A stretch of 64,000 bases of DNA, taken from positions 23,427 to 87,426 of the forward strand of contig NZ_KI271183.1 in the NCBI RefSeq assembly GCF_000469345.1, written 5' to 3'. Position 1 is the first letter of the stretch. The number at the start of each line of letters is the position of its first letter. This stretch comes from Eubacterium ramulus ATCC 29099 (lineage in GTDB: Bacteria > Bacillota > Clostridia > Lachnospirales > Lachnospiraceae). Shown here one piece after another: positions 16,847 to 25,709 of the stretch. The translations under genes and the position numbers were made by a program. The notes under the pieces are model-generated. The model was not told where the DNA came from. It made no database searches and saw only the letters and a program-made list of their open reading frames with translations.

Positions 16847-18289
16847 TTATTCGGTTACGATCGCACCTGCAATCTGAATGTTCTGTAACTGGCAGAAGCC
16901 CAGTTCCTGTTCAAGAGTGTCATATGCAGATCTGCGGACCTGTGCGATCAGGACAGCCACTTCATATCCGGCCGCTTTTTCTCTTGCAGCCGCGCTGGAT
17001 AAGATGTCTGTCTCTACAGTGGCCTCCACACCGGCCTCTCTCAGTTTTTTCACCAGTGTATCGATCCATGCGGTCTCTGTCACTTCCTCACTGGAAAGTA
17101 ATAACAGCTTCTGAATCTGATTTCTGCTGCAATAACCGGTCACATCTGCACATACGATTGCTTCTTCCACAGAAAAGTCCACCGGTTTCTTTCCCCGAAG
17201 GTTGTCATACAGACGAAGCAGCATACTTTTCTTGTTTTTACCTTTTAAAGTTCCCATCAGCTGTACACCATACAGATAGGTCACATCTTTTTCGTTATTG
17301 ATGGTTCCGCGCCAGATGTAAGTAATTACAATATAAAGGATTGCAAGAATAATCCCGATGCCCAGACCAAGCACTGCATATTTTTTACTGATATGCGCTT
17401 TTACAACTTCTTTTTTGGCAACATCTTTTTTATCTACTTTCTGCAGATTTTTTTCTACCAGTGCTACCTGATCTGCACTGAGTTTCTCTTTTAAAGAATC
17501 TACACGTTCCTTCATGGAAACAACACTATTGACACGGTCAATTTTATAAGTCCATAATCCCTGATCCACTACTTCCGCATAGCTCTGATCCACCAGGTTC
17601 AGTTCATGTGAACCGGTAGATTCCTGCAGTTTCTGCTCGAAATCACTCAGGCACTCCGGAATAACTGCTGCCAGTTCTTCGCAGGATTTCTGGTTTTTAT
17701 GGATCACTCTGATTTCAAAGGTCAATGCCGGCGTATCTGTGATCACAGTACTGTCAGAATTTCCCTCATCTTTATCAGAATCTTTATCAGAATCTTTTTC
17801 AAAGTAAAGCAGCTCCGTCAGATACTGCAAATCCATATCGATACCGTGATTGATCATATCCTGTGCCAGACTGCCGTTTGTCACATAGTTATCATAGGCA
17901 CTGAGCAGATCTTTGCTGAGCTGTTTGTCGCCGGTAATGATGCGGTACTGCAAAGTCACACGGCTCTCGTCATATGCATTGATCTGCATTAATACAGAAT
18001 TGTCCAGATATGCCTGCTGCTCTTTCATATTGTCCTGAACAGCAATGACATTATTCACATCCGTCTGCTCTTTGTCGGTAAGTTTGATAGTCGTAGTCGT
18101 ATCTTCACTGTTTGCAGCTTTCGCAGCTTTGCTGTCTTTGGCATATTTATAGCCACAGCATAACGCTGCAACAATGATACCAAGAATGATCACCAGTCCA
18201 ATCCGGCGAAGGATTTCTTTCAACAGATCAGAAACGGTAACAATGCGTTCCTGATCCAGATTCGTATACTCTTTCTCTCTTTTCTCCAT
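16847..18289 (-). CDS. Polysaccharide chain-length determinant (Wzz/YveK-like) protein
   Basis: The 480-residue protein starts at ATG 18289, which has GGAGG five bases upstream. The ATG at 18301 overlaps that site. The N terminus has VTVSDLLKEILRRIGLVIILGIIVAALCCGYKY, one transmembrane segment preceded by a Wzz-type motif. A long extracytoplasmic helical region contains an acidic Asp/Ser insert near 175-190. A second membrane segment is YAVLGLGIGIILAILYIVITYIW. A C-terminal cytoplasmic region (about 150 residues) follows; it resembles the partner kinase part but lacks a visible Walker A. Wzz-like proteins set polymer length. No separate BY-kinase is present in the window. Confidence 0.82.
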   Translation of the reverse strand: MEKREKEYTNLDQERIVTVSDLLKEILRRIGLVIILGIIVAALCCGYKYAKDSKAAKAANSEDTTTTIKLTDKEQTDVNNVIAVQDNMKEQQAYLDNSVLMQINAYDESRVTLQYRIITGDKQLSKDLLSAYDNYVTNGSLAQDMINHGIDMDLQYLTELLYFEKDSDKDSDKDEGNSDSTVITDTPALTFEIRVIHKNQKSCEELAAVIPECLSDFEQKLQESTGSHELNLVDQSYAEVVDQGLWTYKIDRVNSVVSMKERVDSLKEKLSADQVALVEKNLQKVDKKDVAKKEVVKAHISKKYAVLGLGIGIILAILYIVITYIWRGTINNEKDVTYLYGVQLMGTLKGKNKKSMLLRLYDNLRGKKPVDFSVEEAIVCADVTGYCSRNQIQKLLLLSSEEVTETAWIDTLVKKLREAGVEATVETDILSSAAAREKAAGYEVAVLIAQVRRSAYDTLEQELGFCQLQNIQIAGAIVTE

Positions 18290-18302
18290 GTTTGCCTCCA
18301 TC

Positions 18303-19760
18303 TTACTTTTTCAGGAATTTTTCTTTCATCTGACCAACCACTTCGTATACCAGCGGCTCTTTCATCAACAGAAGACCTCCGCCGTAAATGCCGAAAAACA
18401 GCAATGCGGTAATGACCAGAATCATAAAGCTGTTCGTTATCGGGAGCAGATGCACCAAAAGTGCCACAACCGTTCCAAGCACACAGGCCAGTACGATTTT
18501 TCCTGCTTTTATTTTTCTCATGATCTCCATCAGGAACTTCCACATTGCAATCGCCTGTACGATCAGTACCGCAAGTTCTGCAACCAGAGTTCCGATCGCT
18601 GCACCGGAACTTCCCATACTCGGAATCAGTACCAGGTTGATTGCAAAATCAACCACCGCTCCAACGATTTCCGAAACCAGTACGACATTCTCCCTGCCCT
18701 GTGGAATCAGAATCTGAATACCGGTGATATTCGTGAAGCCGATCAGAAATACCGTCGGCATGATGAGCTGCATCGGGATAATGGCCGGTATATAGTCCGC
18801 ACCGGACAGCACCAGAATTGCTTCCCTTGCATAGATGATAAAGTAAACCACCAGTGGCAATGCCATCATCACAACAAGTTCCATGGCTTTCGCTGTCACC
18901 TTGCGGAACTCATCGTGACGTTTCTGCTCGATATAATATGAAACTCTTGGCAAAAGCACCGTTCCGATGGATGTTACCACACCAACCAGCACCGTTTTTA
19001 CTTTAACGGCAGCTGTATAATAACCGGCAGCCTCATTGCCCTGCATAAACTTCAGCATAACCGTATCCAGATTTGTATAGATCGTCGTCGCTACAGACAT
19101 TCCAAAGAAGATCAGGATTGGTTTCATATGATGTTTGAAATCATAATTACGCAGCGGTTTCAGCGTAATGTATTTTCTTACGTTAATAAAGTTCATCACG
19201 TTGGATGCGGATGCGGCAAAAATTGTTGTCACTCCGTAAAACAAATAATCGTCCTTTGTATGAATGCACACAAAGGTCAGCACCAGCGCAATGAATTTAA
19301 AGAAAAGGGAACGTTTTGTAATGTAGCTGTATTCCTCCAGTGCCTTATACAGCCACTCCATTCCGATAAGATTGAACACAATTGTTGTACTGCAGATGAG
19401 ATACAACGTCTTGTCCTCTGCCATTTCCGGGATAAAAAACAATGCCCCGAAAAATACTCCGTATACGATCACTGACATGATCATATTAATGATAAAGATC
19501 TCCTGTGCCGTCCGGGACAGTTTCTCCTTATCATCCCTGACGATCGCACATGCACGGATACCGTAGGTAGGGATACCAAGCTGTGCAACCATTGCGAAAT
19601 ATGTCACCAGCGCCACAGCAGAGGAAACCCGCCCGGTTCCTGTCGGTGTCAGGATCCGCGATACATACGGGAATGTGATCAGTGGAAAGATCACAGCAGA
19701 GAGATTGAGGATTGCATTCATAATAAAATTGACTTTTACTGATTTGTTGTTTTTACTCAT
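18303..19760 (-). CDS. Polysaccharide flippase (Wzx, MOP superfamily)
   Basis: The protein has 485 residues from ATG 19760, which has AGGA nine bases upstream. About twelve to fourteen membrane spans are visible. The N terminus SVKVNFIMNAILNLSAVIFPLITFPYVSRIL is classic for Wzx/RfbX, and GRVSSAVALVTYFAMVAQLGIPTYGIR and EWLYKALEEYSYIT follow. It would flip lipid-linked oligosaccharide units across the membrane for polymerisation by the adjacent Wzy-like protein. It lies between the polymerase and the Wzz gene, the usual trio of Wzy-dependent pathways. Confidence 0.9.
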   Translation of the reverse strand: MSKNNKSVKVNFIMNAILNLSAVIFPLITFPYVSRILTPTGTGRVSSAVALVTYFAMVAQLGIPTYGIRACAIVRDDKEKLSRTAQEIFIINMIMSVIVYGVFFGALFFIPEMAEDKTLYLICSTTIVFNLIGMEWLYKALEEYSYITKRSLFFKFIALVLTFVCIHTKDDYLFYGVTTIFAASASNVMNFINVRKYITLKPLRNYDFKHHMKPILIFFGMSVATTIYTNLDTVMLKFMQGNEAAGYYTAAVKVKTVLVGVVTSIGTVLLPRVSYYIEQKRHDEFRKVTAKAMELVVMMALPLVVYFIIYAREAILVLSGADYIPAIIPMQLIMPTVFLIGFTNITGIQILIPQGRENVVLVSEIVGAVVDFAINLVLIPSMGSSGAAIGTLVAELAVLIVQAIAMWKFLMEIMRKIKAGKIVLACVLGTVVALLVHLLPITNSFMILVITALLFFGIYGGGLLLMKEPLVYEVVGQMKEKFLKK

Positions 19761-19790
19761 TCTCGTTATTCCTGTATTCATTCATTGTTG

Positions 19791-20999
19791 TTACTTTCTT
19801 GCCTTCAGCCTTACATGTGTGGTACGAAACCGCACACGCCGGTTCAGACGGTGGCCTTCCCGGTGGAACAGCGCACTTCTGCCACGCAGGCTGATATAAG
19901 TGATGCCGAAAAACGGCAGCGGATTGTATGCAAGATTCAGCAGACGAGGCTCTGTTATAGAAAATGCAGTAATCAGAAGCACTGCCGTCTGCAGATAAAA
20001 ATCTTTTTCCTTTACGGCCATATACATAATATAAGTATATACAGCTATGATAATGACAAGCGGAATCAGACCGTTTTCCAACAAAATCTGCATGTAGGAG
20101 CAGTCTACATAATTATAAGCTCCTGCCGTTGCATTGTGGCTGAAACCAATCCACTCGATTTTTGTTCCGAGCAGAGAAAAGCCATAATCTCTCCATCCAA
20201 AGCATCCCAGTTCCAGTCGTCCGGAGAGCACACTGTTGATCTTCTGCCAACGAGCATCGGTCGGTATATAAAAAATCTGACATGCCACGGCAAGGATACA
20301 GAAAAATGCCGGTGCACCGATCAGAAGCCGGTTCTTGCGGATCCGATCCTTGCGGTTCTGCCAGTAGAAACGCATGACATAGACGTAAACCAGCAGCAAT
20401 GTGGACAGATAAAAACTCATACGGGCATCGGTCAGTTTGTACAACCCGAAGTTTACTGCCTCCAGAATCACATACTCGATCAGATGTGCACGCTCTTCTC
20501 GCAAATAAATATAAAGAACCATAAAGTAAAAATAAAGGATCGCACCTGTTGTCGTCCATAAAAATCCAAGTCCGTGCCGCTGACGGGTAGACGCATCAAA
20601 GATATAATCCGGTATGATACCGATCTGTGACATGACCACGATTGACAGCAGCATCGCTCCCTGTATGATGCAGGTCAGCTTTACGATGGTTCTGACATTG
20701 ACTTCCTTTGCAGCGAGAATCATGATCAGGTATAAAATGAACGTACTGTTGCCGGAGCAGACTACGGTTCCCACCGTGAGTACACCAAGGATTGCCACGC
20801 CCCAGATCTGTTTCTCCCGGTAACTGTCCTGCAGAATGAGCAGCGCTGCCAGGAAATAGCACAGGTAACGGACATACTTAAAGATAGAAGATGCCGCACC
20901 CATTTCCTCAAACGCAGTCTGTGACAGAAGCAATACGATCATATATACGGTGTAGATTATCAGAAAGAAACTTTCTCTTTTTGTTGTCCTGTATTGCAT
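19791..20999 (-). CDS. O-antigen polymerase/ligase-like membrane protein (Wzy type)
   Basis: The 402-residue protein has about ten to eleven hydrophobic segments and a larger external loop around residues 255-310. It starts at MQYRTTKRESFFLIIYTVYMIVLLL. Sequence identity in this family is low, so the call rests on topology and position between a DUF4422 gene and the flippase. Its role would be to polymerise repeat units outside the membrane. A basic C terminus (SALFHREGHRLNRRVRFR) faces the cytoplasm. Confidence 0.7.
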   Translation of the reverse strand: MQYRTTKRESFFLIIYTVYMIVLLLSQTAFEEMGAASSIFKYVRYLCYFLAALLILQDSYREKQIWGVAILGVLTVGTVVCSGNSTFILYLIMILAAKEVNVRTIVKLTCIIQGAMLLSIVVMSQIGIIPDYIFDASTRQRHGLGFLWTTTGAILYFYFMVLYIYLREERAHLIEYVILEAVNFGLYKLTDARMSFYLSTLLLVYVYVMRFYWQNRKDRIRKNRLLIGAPAFFCILAVACQIFYIPTDARWQKINSVLSGRLELGCFGWRDYGFSLLGTKIEWIGFSHNATAGAYNYVDCSYMQILLENGLIPLVIIIAVYTYIMYMAVKEKDFYLQTAVLLITAFSITEPRLLNLAYNPLPFFGITYISLRGRSALFHREGHRLNRRVRFRTTHVRLKARK

Positions 21000-21008
21000 A
21001 ATCCTCCC

Positions 21009-21794
21009 CTAAAAACTTCCTTCGTATTTCTTTTTCCCGAATTTTGCTTTCAGGAAGGCCATTCCTTTTTTCTTCCAGTCGATTTCTTCCATATGAATAT
21101 AAGGAATCTCTTTGATTTCTTCTTTCTGATTCATCAGCCATACATTAAAGATGATCTCGCTGACTCTTCCGTAAAATCTTCCCTGGAAAAAGGAATATTC
21201 TCTGTCTCCCACACGGTTTTCCAGTTCAAACAGAATGTCAAACAGCCAGCTGCAATATGCGTCTGACAGAGATTTTTCCATTATATACATATTAAACATA
21301 TATCCGCCGGTCTGCTTCATTACTTTGTCAAAGCTTTCCAGATAATCCGGATATTTTTCACTGATGATTTCTCTGGTAATATCAAGATGTTCCGCATAAT
21401 GAGTATGCGCATAATGAGAATAAAGTGATTCGATATAGTAGTTCCGTCTCTTCGGAACAATGATCTTATACTTCGGAATCAGCTGTGCCAGCTCATCCCC
21501 GGTAAGTACACACTCCATCGGTGTATGACTTTTGCGGAAAGATCTGCTCTTCATGGAAAAGTGACGGCGGTAATGTGCCAGTCCAAGATAATCACAGTCC
21601 AGATTTTTCCACGCCCAGTACAGTCCGGTCAGCTCACAGTAGCTCGGATTTTTTGCGGAAATATTGTCTCCGGTATTATCCGGCTGATATGGCAATGCAT
21701 CTTTTCCTTCCCTGCCGACATGTACCGGCAGATAAATGTCATCCTGAGGCATATCATACATTTTATGTGTTGCAATAATTATTTTCGCATTCAT
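21009..21794 (-). CDS. DUF4422 glycosyltransferase-like protein (copy 2)
   Basis: The protein has 261 residues from ATG 21794, where AAGGAG is nine bases upstream. The ATG at 21800 is only three bases from that site. It shows the same signature as copy 1: IIIATHKMYDMP, GDNISAKNPSYCELTGLYWAWKN, YLGLAHYRRHFS and SEIIFNVWLMNQ. It is the first gene of the polysaccharide operon, ten bases before the polymerase gene. No priming glycosyltransferase is present in the window, so lipid loading must be encoded elsewhere. Confidence 0.82.
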   Translation of the reverse strand: MNAKIIIATHKMYDMPQDDIYLPVHVGREGKDALPYQPDNTGDNISAKNPSYCELTGLYWAWKNLDCDYLGLAHYRRHFSMKSRSFRKSHTPMECVLTGDELAQLIPKYKIIVPKRRNYYIESLYSHYAHTHYAEHLDITREIISEKYPDYLESFDKVMKQTGGYMFNMYIMEKSLSDAYCSWLFDILFELENRVGDREYSFFQGRFYGRVSEIIFNVWLMNQKEEIKEIPYIHMEEIDWKKKGMAFLKAKFGKKKYEGSF

Positions 21795-22089
21795 CAGCAT
21801 TTACTCCTTTTCCCGCCGGCTGCCTGCATCTGCCCTGCCGGCTATTCAAAATTCAGGTTCAGTCCACGACTGAGGTGAATGGAAACCAAATAGTCTGTTT
21901 TCCTACATGCAGATAAGCCATGGAACTCTTCCACAGCAATTTTTCTGTACGCAAACAGACTACTTTTGTCAAATTGATTTTGGTGTCAAAAGACCCATAT
22001 CCTGATTACATTTTACAGGTCTCATTCACTTTATCATCTTTCCTGTTAATTTACAAGAAATATTTCCTTAATAAATTATTTAGGATTGG
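21795..22089 (-). promoter_or_regulatory. Promoter and structured leader of the polysaccharide operon
   Basis: On the minus strand TTGTAA, a 17-base spacer and TAAAGT form a candidate promoter near 22030-22060. That gives a leader of over 200 bases. In it, TAGTCTGTTT (about 21953-21962) can pair with AAACAGACTA (about 21890-21899), enclosing a smaller TGTGGAA/TTCCATG hairpin. A weaker CCTG/CAGG hairpin precedes a short T run. This may be an attenuator or antitermination leader. No known leader family was recognised. Confidence 0.4.
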
Positions 22090-22317
22090 TTGACATCCCA
22101 AAATCTGTGCTGTATGATACCAGCTGGACAATGTCAGCCCTGGAAGTATATCGGAATACTGTTATGCATTTTTAGCGCCTGCCACCGGCAGATGTTTTTC
22201 TGATTTTCACTTCACAGGCATTTTTTATCAGGAGGAAAACTTTGTCAGTGCCACTCTGATGGTTATCAGAAATCTATCCATGCCGTGGATAAGAACAGAA
22301 AGAGAGGGAAATGAAGA
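22090..22317 (+). promoter_or_regulatory. Strong promoter and long leader of the orphan substrate-binding protein gene
   Basis: TTGACA (22090-22095), 17 bases, TATGAT (22113-22118). Transcription would start near 22125, leaving about 190 bases before the ATG. The leader holds CTGCC-ACC-GGCAG followed by T5, a longer GCCTG/CAGGC pairing followed by T6 at about 22216-22226, and a TATCCA/TGGATA hairpin near the start codon. This could be a ligand-responsive leader. It lacks the CUGAGA and CCUGAUC cores of a TPP riboswitch. Confidence 0.55.
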
Positions 22318-23397
22318 ATGAAAAAAGATTATTTAAAGAAACTTGCAGCTCTGTCTGTGGCTGCCGCTATGGTATTTTCCATGGCTGCCTGCGGAAACAC
22401 CGGCACAGGCAACAATGCAGGAAATGCTTCTGAAAGTTCTTCCGCTGCTGCGGAAAACACTTCCAAAAAGGATAACAAAAAGCTGACAAAAATCACATTC
22501 TGCCTGGACGGGACACCGAACACCAACCACACCGGTCTGTATGTGGCACAGCAGTTGGGATACTATGAGCAGGAAGGTCTGGACGTTCAGATCGTACAGC
22601 CGCCAGAGGACGGTGCTGCTCTGATGTGTTCCGCAGGTCAGGCTCAGTTTGCCATTGCGGCACAGGACACTATGGCAGCATCCCTGGACTCTGATGCTCC
22701 GCTTAATATCACAGCTGTTGCTGCTGTATTACAGCATAACACATCCGGCATCATGTCCCGTAAAGGTGACGGCATTGATACACCGGCCGGCATGACAGGC
22801 AAGACTTACTCCACTTGGGAATCTCCAATCGAGCTTGCTACTCTGGAGACAGTTGTCAACGAGGATGGCGGTGATTTCAGCAAAGTAAAACTGATTCCGA
22901 ACGACATCACAGACGAACCGGCTGCACTGGCTGCTCATCAGACAGATGCCATCTGGGTGTTCTACGGCTGGGGTGGTATCAACGCAAAACAGGAAAATAC
23001 AGACTGTGATTTCTTCTTCTTTAAAGATATCAACCCGGTATTTGATTACTACACACCGGTGATCATTGCAAACAATACATTCTTACAGGAGCATCCGGAT
23101 ATTGCAAAGAAATTCCTGGAAGCAACACAGAAAGGTTATGAATATGCAATCCAGAATCCGGTAGATGCAGCAAACATGCTGCTTGCAGGTGACAACACCG
23201 GTTCCCTGAAAGGTTCTGAAGAGCTGGTTCAGGCTTCCCAGCAGTATATTTCCGATCAGTATATTGCAGATGCAGCCAAATGGGGCTTCATTGATGCAGA
23301 CCGCTGGAATGCATTTTACAGCTGGCTGGCAGAAAATAATCTGACATCCACAGATCTGACCGGCAAAGGATTTACAAACGACTATCTTGGAAATTAA
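22318..23397 (+). CDS. NMT1/ThiY-like ABC transporter substrate-binding lipoprotein
   Basis: The 359-residue protein has a lipoprotein signal (FSMAACGN, lipid-attached Cys near residue 25) and an Asn/Ser-rich linker. A periplasmic-binding fold of the NMT1/SsuA-like group follows: KITFCLDGTPNTNHTGLYVAQQLGYYEQEGLDVQIVQPPEDG, then FAIAAQDTMAAS and DAIWVFYGWGGIN. The TPNTNHTG opening is close to proteins that bind thiamin pyrimidine precursors, but the ligand is not certain. Its transporter partners are missing: no permease follows and the ATPase is reduced to its two ends. The protein may be useless or may serve another transporter. Confidence 0.8.
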   Translation: MKKDYLKKLAALSVAAAMVFSMAACGNTGTGNNAGNASESSSAAAENTSKKDNKKLTKITFCLDGTPNTNHTGLYVAQQLGYYEQEGLDVQIVQPPEDGAALMCSAGQAQFAIAAQDTMAASLDSDAPLNITAVAAVLQHNTSGIMSRKGDGIDTPAGMTGKTYSTWESPIELATLETVVNEDGGDFSKVKLIPNDITDEPAALAAHQTDAIWVFYGWGGINAKQENTDCDFFFFKDINPVFDYYTPVIIANNTFLQEHPDIAKKFLEATQKGYEYAIQNPVDAANMLLAGDNTGSLKGSEELVQASQQYISDQYIADAAKWGFIDADRWNAFYSWLAENNLTSTDLTGKGFTNDYLGN

Positions 23398-23398
23398 A

Positions 23399-23584
23399 AT
23401 GGCATTATTAAAAGCAGAACATATTACAAAAACATATAATCAGTGCACAATCCTCAAAGACATCAACATTGAACTGCATCAGAAGGACGAGATCGTAATT
23501 CATGAACAGAAACCAAGGCCTGACGATTTCTATCTGACGGAAACGTTTCTGAATTACAAACGCGACATTATCAGTCGACTTTAG
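23399..23584 (+). pseudogene. ABC transporter ATPase reduced to its N and C ends by internal deletion
   Basis: The short frame (61 codons) starts two bases after the binding-protein stop. MALLKAEHITKTYNQCTILKDINIEL is a normal ABC ATPase beginning, but the Walker A, Q-loop, signature and Walker B are absent. After HQKDEIVIHEQ the text passes to KPRPDDFYLTETFLNYKRDIISRL, which reads like the C-terminal tail of SsuB/TauB-type ATPases. An in-frame deletion of roughly 190 codons (compared with a 250-residue family) would explain it. It cannot bind ATP. Confidence 0.75.
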
Positions 23585-23611
23585 TTTTTATTTCTTTGTA
23601 TTTAAAAGTTG

Positions 23612-23675
23612 AAAACGGAAACCAACGCAGACACGAAGCATTTTCCTGTCGTCTGCGTTGGTTTCCGTTTTTTTC
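23612..23675 (+). terminator. Strong terminator after the decayed ABC locus
   Basis: A perfect 21-base stem (23612-23632 with 23651-23671) with an 18-base loop is followed by T7. It is one of the strongest hairpins in the window. Confidence 0.9.
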
Positions 23676-23761
23676 ATCAGTAGGAACGTATATATCAAAT
23701 GTTATAAGATAACATCACTGTGTCCGGTTTCTTTTATTTCGTTCAGTTCCATTATATCCGT

Positions 23762-25045
23762 TTAGATGGCATCCAGAGCCTGTGCGAGATCTGCAATCAG
23801 GTCTTCCTTGTCTTCGAGACCACAGGACATCCGCACCAGTCCCGCCGGAATTCCGGCTGCCTCCAGCTGCTCATCTGTCATCTGGCGGTGTGTAGATGTC
23901 GCCGGATTCAGACAGCAGGTTCTTGCATCAGCCACATGTGTCTCGATGGCTGCCAGTTTCAGATGCTTCATAAATTTTTCTGCTGCTGCACGGCCGCCTT
24001 CCAGTTCAAAGGATACGACACCACAGCCACCCTTCGGCAGATATTTCTGTGCCAGTTCATAGTATTTGTCTCCCGGAAGTCCACTGTATGTTACACGCAC
24101 TACCTTTGGATGGTTTGACAGAAATTCTGCCACAGCCTGTCCGTTTTCCACATGACGCGGCATACGCACATGCAGGGATTCCAGACCGAGATTCAGATAA
24201 AATGCATGCTGCGGAGACTGGATGCTTCCCAGGTCACGCATCAGCTGTGCCGTACATTTTGTGATAAACGCTCCAGCCTGTCCGAATTTTTCTGCATAAG
24301 TGATTCCATGATAAGATTCATCCGGTGTGCAAAGTCCCGGGAATTTGTCCGCATGTGCCATCCAGTCAAAATTACCGGAATCTACGATGGCTCCACCTAC
24401 TGCAGCACCGTGCCCGTCCATATATTTTGTCGTGGAATGAGTTACAATATCTGCCCCCCATTTGAACGGATTACAGTTTACCGGTGTCGGGAACGTATTA
24501 TCCACGATCAGCGGCACTCCATGTGCATGTGCTGCTTTTGCAAATTTTTCGATATCCAGAACTGTCAGTGCCGGGTTTGCAATCGTCTCACCAAATACAA
24601 CTCTTGTATTATCCCGAAATGCTGCATTCAGTTCTTCTTCTGTGCAGTCCGGTGCTACGAATGTCGCTGTAATCCCCATTTTTTTCATTGTCACTTCGAT
24701 CAGATTGAACGTTCCTCCATAAATAGCGGAAGACGCTACAATGTGGCTGCCACACTCGCACACATTAAATAGTGCGAAAAAGTTTGCTGCCTGTCCGGAA
24801 GATGTCAGCATTGCTGCGGTTCCACCTTCCATCTCTGCGATTTTTGCTGCTACCGTGTCATTGGTCGGATTCTGCAGACGGGTGTAGAAGTACCCGGTAT
24901 CTTCCAGATCAAATAATCTGCCCATTGCCTCACTGGTTTCATAGCGGAAGGTGGTGGACTGAACGATCGGAATCTGTCTCGGCTCACCGTTTTCCGGACG
25001 ATATCCCCCCTGTACACAAGTTGTGTCTAATCTGTACTTACTCAT
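23762..25045 (-). CDS. metY: O-acetylhomoserine sulfhydrylase (aminocarboxypropyltransferase)
   Basis: The 427-residue PLP enzyme of the Cys/Met metabolism family makes homocysteine from O-acetylhomoserine and sulfide. It shows the family start (YRLDTTCVQGGYRPENGEPRQIPIVQSTTFRYETSE), YTRLQNPTNDTVAAKIAEMEGG, TSSGQAANFFALFN and the PLP lysine in THSTTKYMDGHG. Its length suits MetY rather than the shorter MetB/MetC. It follows ribU by 27 bases, so it may be read from the same transcript. No S-box or T-box is visible before it. Confidence 0.9.
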   Translation of the reverse strand: MSKYRLDTTCVQGGYRPENGEPRQIPIVQSTTFRYETSEAMGRLFDLEDTGYFYTRLQNPTNDTVAAKIAEMEGGTAAMLTSSGQAANFFALFNVCECGSHIVASSAIYGGTFNLIEVTMKKMGITATFVAPDCTEEELNAAFRDNTRVVFGETIANPALTVLDIEKFAKAAHAHGVPLIVDNTFPTPVNCNPFKWGADIVTHSTTKYMDGHGAAVGGAIVDSGNFDWMAHADKFPGLCTPDESYHGITYAEKFGQAGAFITKCTAQLMRDLGSIQSPQHAFYLNLGLESLHVRMPRHVENGQAVAEFLSNHPKVVRVTYSGLPGDKYYELAQKYLPKGGCGVVSFELEGGRAAAEKFMKHLKLAAIETHVADARTCCLNPATSTHRQMTDEQLEAAGIPAGLVRMSCGLEDKEDLIADLAQALDAI

Positions 25046-25072
25046 TTTTTTGTTCTCCTTTTTCTATACTGT

Positions 25073-25687
25073 TTATTCGCTGCGTTTGTTCATCGTCAGG
25101 ATCGGTACCAGATGATTGTATACCAAAAACGTAATGACCACGCTGATCATCGCCTTTACAAAAGTAAATGGCATATTGAAGACGATCAGACTTTGCAAGA
25201 TGCTTTTTACTCCCGGAAAGATTGCCTGATAAGCGGCCAGGATCGTGTCTGCCGGCATGAAATTATAATATACCGGATAAACCACAAAATAGTTCGATAC
25301 CACACTGACTAAAGCCATTAAAATGGCACCCAGGACTGCTCCTCCACAGGCACTCTTTTTTGATTTCTTTTTCTTATATAATAATCCTGCCGGCAGGATA
25401 AATACTGCATTCAGAATAAAATTTGACAGTTCTCCGACTCCACCGGTAGATGTGACAGTCAGATGAAGCAGATTTTTGATCAGTGCGATGATAATACCAC
25501 CTGCCGGACCAACTGCGAGACTTCCGATCAGTGCCGGGAAATCAGACAGATCCATTTTAATAAATACCGGCATCAGCGGAACACTGAATTCCATAAACAT
25601 CAGTAAATAGGCGATTGCAGACAATACGCCCACGATCGCCATTTTCGCAATATTGGATTTTGCCGGTTTATTTGCTTTTGTTTTCAT
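25073..25687 (-). CDS. ribU: ECF transporter S component, riboflavin-specific (RibU)
   Basis: The 204-residue membrane protein has six hydrophobic segments and the RibU signature in the N-terminal half: PLMPVFIKMDLSDFPALIGSLAVGPAGGIIIALIKNLLH. S components bind a vitamin and associate with a shared EcfAA'T module, which is not in this window. The gene lies 22 bases after ubiB, so no room exists for the FMN riboswitch that often precedes ribU. The ribosome site (AAGAG) is weak. Confidence 0.88.
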   Translation of the reverse strand: MKTKANKPAKSNIAKMAIVGVLSAIAYLLMFMEFSVPLMPVFIKMDLSDFPALIGSLAVGPAGGIIIALIKNLLHLTVTSTGGVGELSNFILNAVFILPAGLLYKKKKSKKSACGGAVLGAILMALVSVVSNYFVVYPVYYNFMPADTILAAYQAIFPGVKSILQSLIVFNMPFTFVKAMISVVITFLVYNHLVPILTMNKRSE

Positions 25688-25709
25688 AACTTATAAATCT
25701 CTTTTCTCT

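Noticed and set aside
22125..22317. TPP riboswitch before the NMT1-like gene
   Set aside because: The CUGAGA and CCUGAUC cores are missing on both strands, so only an unassigned leader is reported.
25688..25709. FMN riboswitch before ribU
   Set aside because: Only 22 bases separate ribU from ubiB, too short for the aptamer.
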